Shown in pieces: positions 62,717 to 64,000 of a stretch of 64,000 bases of DNA. How positions within the stretch are numbered: the stretch's first letter is position 1; the number at the start of each line of letters is the position of its first letter. The DNA is from Fictibacillus enclensis (GTDB lineage: Bacteria; Bacillota; Bacilli; Bacillales; Fictibacillaceae). The notes beneath the pieces are model-generated. The model was not told the origin of the DNA, ran no database searches, and worked only from the letters and a program-made list of their open reading frames with translations. The stretch lies in assembly GCF_001457035.1 (NCBI RefSeq), contig NZ_KQ758620.1:310001-374000 (forward strand), written 5' to 3'. The position numbers and the translations under genes were made by a program.

Positions 62717-64000
62717 TTAACGATTTTTCAATTCTTCAGCGATCAATTTGTTAACCAATGGAGGATTTGCCTTCCCTTTGGTCTCTTTCATGACCTGGCC
62801 AACGAGGAATCCGATGGCTTTGTCTTTTCCGTTCTTAAAGTCCTCGATGGACTGCGGATTGCGGTCAAGAACAGCCACTACAAACTCGCGGATTGCGCCT
62901 TCATCCGAAATCTGGACAAGGCCTTTCTCTTTAACGATCGTTTCCGGATCGCCGCCATTTTCGATCATTTCCTTGAAGACTTTCTTGGCGATCTTGGAAG
63001 AGATCGTGCCGTCTTCAATGAGCTTGATCATTTTCGCCAGGTTAACTGGCGTTAATGGCGTTTCATCGATTTCTCTGGAGGCATTGTTCAAGTAGGCGCT
63101 CACTTCACCCATCAGCCAGTTGGAAAGCATTTTCGGATCGGCTTCCTCCTGAATACCTTTTTCAAAGAAATCAGCCATCTTGATGGATGCCGTCAGCACG
63201 CCTGCATCATAAGCCGGAAGCCCGAACTCAGAAACATAGCGTTCTTTACGCGCATCCGGAAGCTCTGGAATCTCGGCGCGCACACGCTCAATCCACTCTT
63301 CAGACACACTGAGCTGCACAAGGTCCGGATCCGGAAAGTAGCGGTAATCATCGGAACCCTCTTTTACACGCATCAAAATGGTCTTATTCGTTTTCTCATC
63401 AAAACGGCGAGTTTCCTGAAGAATTTCGCCACCGTTCAGAATTTCCTCCTCCTGGCGCTTTTCCTCATATTCCAGTCCTTTTTGCACAAAAGCAAACGAG
63501 TTCAGGTTCTTCAGCTCGGTTTTCGTACCAAATTCCTTCTGACCGACAGGACGGATGGAGATATTGGCGTCACAGCGCAAGGACCCCTCTTCCATCTTAC
63601 AGTCAGAAACCCCGGTGTATTGAATGATGGCTTTTAATTTTTCCAAATAGGCATACGCTTCTTCCGGTGTGCGAATGTCCGGCTCGGAAACGATCTCCAT
63701 AAGCGGTGTGCCCTGACGGTTCAAGTCTACAAGAGAAGATCCGTCTGCCGCATGAGTCAATTTCCCTGCATCCTCTTCCAAATGAAGGCGCGTGATGCCA
63801 ATTTTTTTCTTTTCGCCGTTTACTTCGATTTCAATCCAGCCGTGCTCACCGATCGGCTTGTCCAGCTGGGAAATCTGGTAAGCTTTCGGGTTGTCGGGGT
63901 AAAAGTAGTTTTTACGGTCGAAATATTGTTCGCGGTTGATTTCACAGTTCAACGCCATCGCCGCACGCATGGAAAATTCCACGGCCTGCTTGTTCAATAC
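62717..64000 (-). CDS. gatB: Asp/Glu-tRNA amidotransferase subunit B, 5' end outside window
   Basis: Subunit of GatCAB that converts Glu-tRNA(Gln) and Asp-tRNA(Asn) to the amidated forms. The visible 428 residues lack about 50 N-terminal residues. [37 protein letters not shown] and [14 protein letters not shown], the ATP/glutamate-activation region, are intact, and the C-terminal YqeY/GatB helical part ends [17 protein letters not shown]. Normally gatC-gatA-gatB; this end faces the window. The frame is open to base 64000. Confidence 0.95.
   Translation of the reverse strand, partial: VLNKQAVEFSMRAAMALNCEINREQYFDRKNYFYPDNPKAYQISQLDKPIGEHGWIEIEVNGEKKKIGITRLHLEEDAGKLTHAADGSSLVDLNRQGTPLMEIVSEPDIRTPEEAYAYLEKLKAIIQYTGVSDCKMEEGSLRCDANISIRPVGQKEFGTKTELKNLNSFAFVQKGLEYEEKRQEEEILNGGEILQETRRFDEKTNKTILMRVKEGSDDYRYFPDPDLVQLSVSEEWIERVRAEIPELPDARKERYVSEFGLPAYDAGVLTASIKMADFFEKGIQEEADPKMLSNWLMGEVSAYLNNASREIDETPLTPVNLAKMIKLIEDGTISSKIAKKVFKEMIENGGDPETIVKEKGLVQISDEGAIREFVVAVLDRNPQSIEDFKNGKDKAIGFLVGQVMKETKGKANPPLVNKLIAEELKNR

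Overview
The window is from a spore-forming Bacillaceae chromosome. The evidence is AGGAGG-type ribosome binding sites, frequent TTG/GTG starts, GerP-type spore germination proteins, a ydaO-type c-di-AMP riboswitch, WTGNAANCG cre boxes, and neighbourhoods resembling Bacillus subtilis manR-manP, yobU/yobV, yvdT-yvdS-yvdR, ywnA/ywnB and gatB..dgkB-rlmCD. A Fictibacillus- or Bacillus-like genus is likely; the species cannot be read from sequence alone. No tRNA, rRNA, CRISPR array, prophage or intact insertion sequence was recognised.

1-8.6 kb: a sugar-acid type MFS transporter (cut by the left edge), truA, a manR-manP mannose/fructose-type PTS unit with a palindromic operator and two cre-like boxes, and a yobU/yobV-like effector/regulator pair. 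8.6-25.2 kb: an ArsR-SRPBCC regulator with its own tandem operators; a gene graveyard (9.9-11.0 kb) holding scrambled pieces of dus and the end of an iron alcohol dehydrogenase; a secreted YVTN-propeller/phosphoesterase; an RND exporter with a dyad but no regulator; dus; an S51 peptidase; a P-loop kinase; a DMT exporter; a YbaK protein facing a LysR regulator; rlmCD and dgkB.

25.3-62.7 kb: accessory genes between dgkB and gatB, which lie close together in B. subtilis. They include paired SMR exporters under a TetR regulator, nine intact GNAT acetyltransferases plus one broken one, a GH1 glucosidase with an RpiR regulator, a LysE exporter with a MocR regulator, two DinB proteins, three SDR/NAD-binding proteins, a frameshifted glycosyltransferase, GlpQ, an ACR3/BASS transporter, kimA behind a c-di-AMP riboswitch, an Rrf2 regulator with repeated operators, and a spore cluster of three GerPA/PF-like proteins, an Hsp20 and a GerPC-like protein. 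gatB is cut by the right edge.

The least expected signals are (i) three intergenic arrays in which a short core recurs every 20-21 bp, two helical turns, with a different core at each locus, all downstream of minus-strand genes and beside hairpins; (ii) several genes reduced to both ends or scattered pieces (dus copies, GNAT, PhzF); (iii) a copied manR promoter and start now in front of truA; and (iv) large dyads whose cognate regulator is missing or truncated. Start codons were chosen by Shine-Dalgarno position; non-ATG starts are stated.
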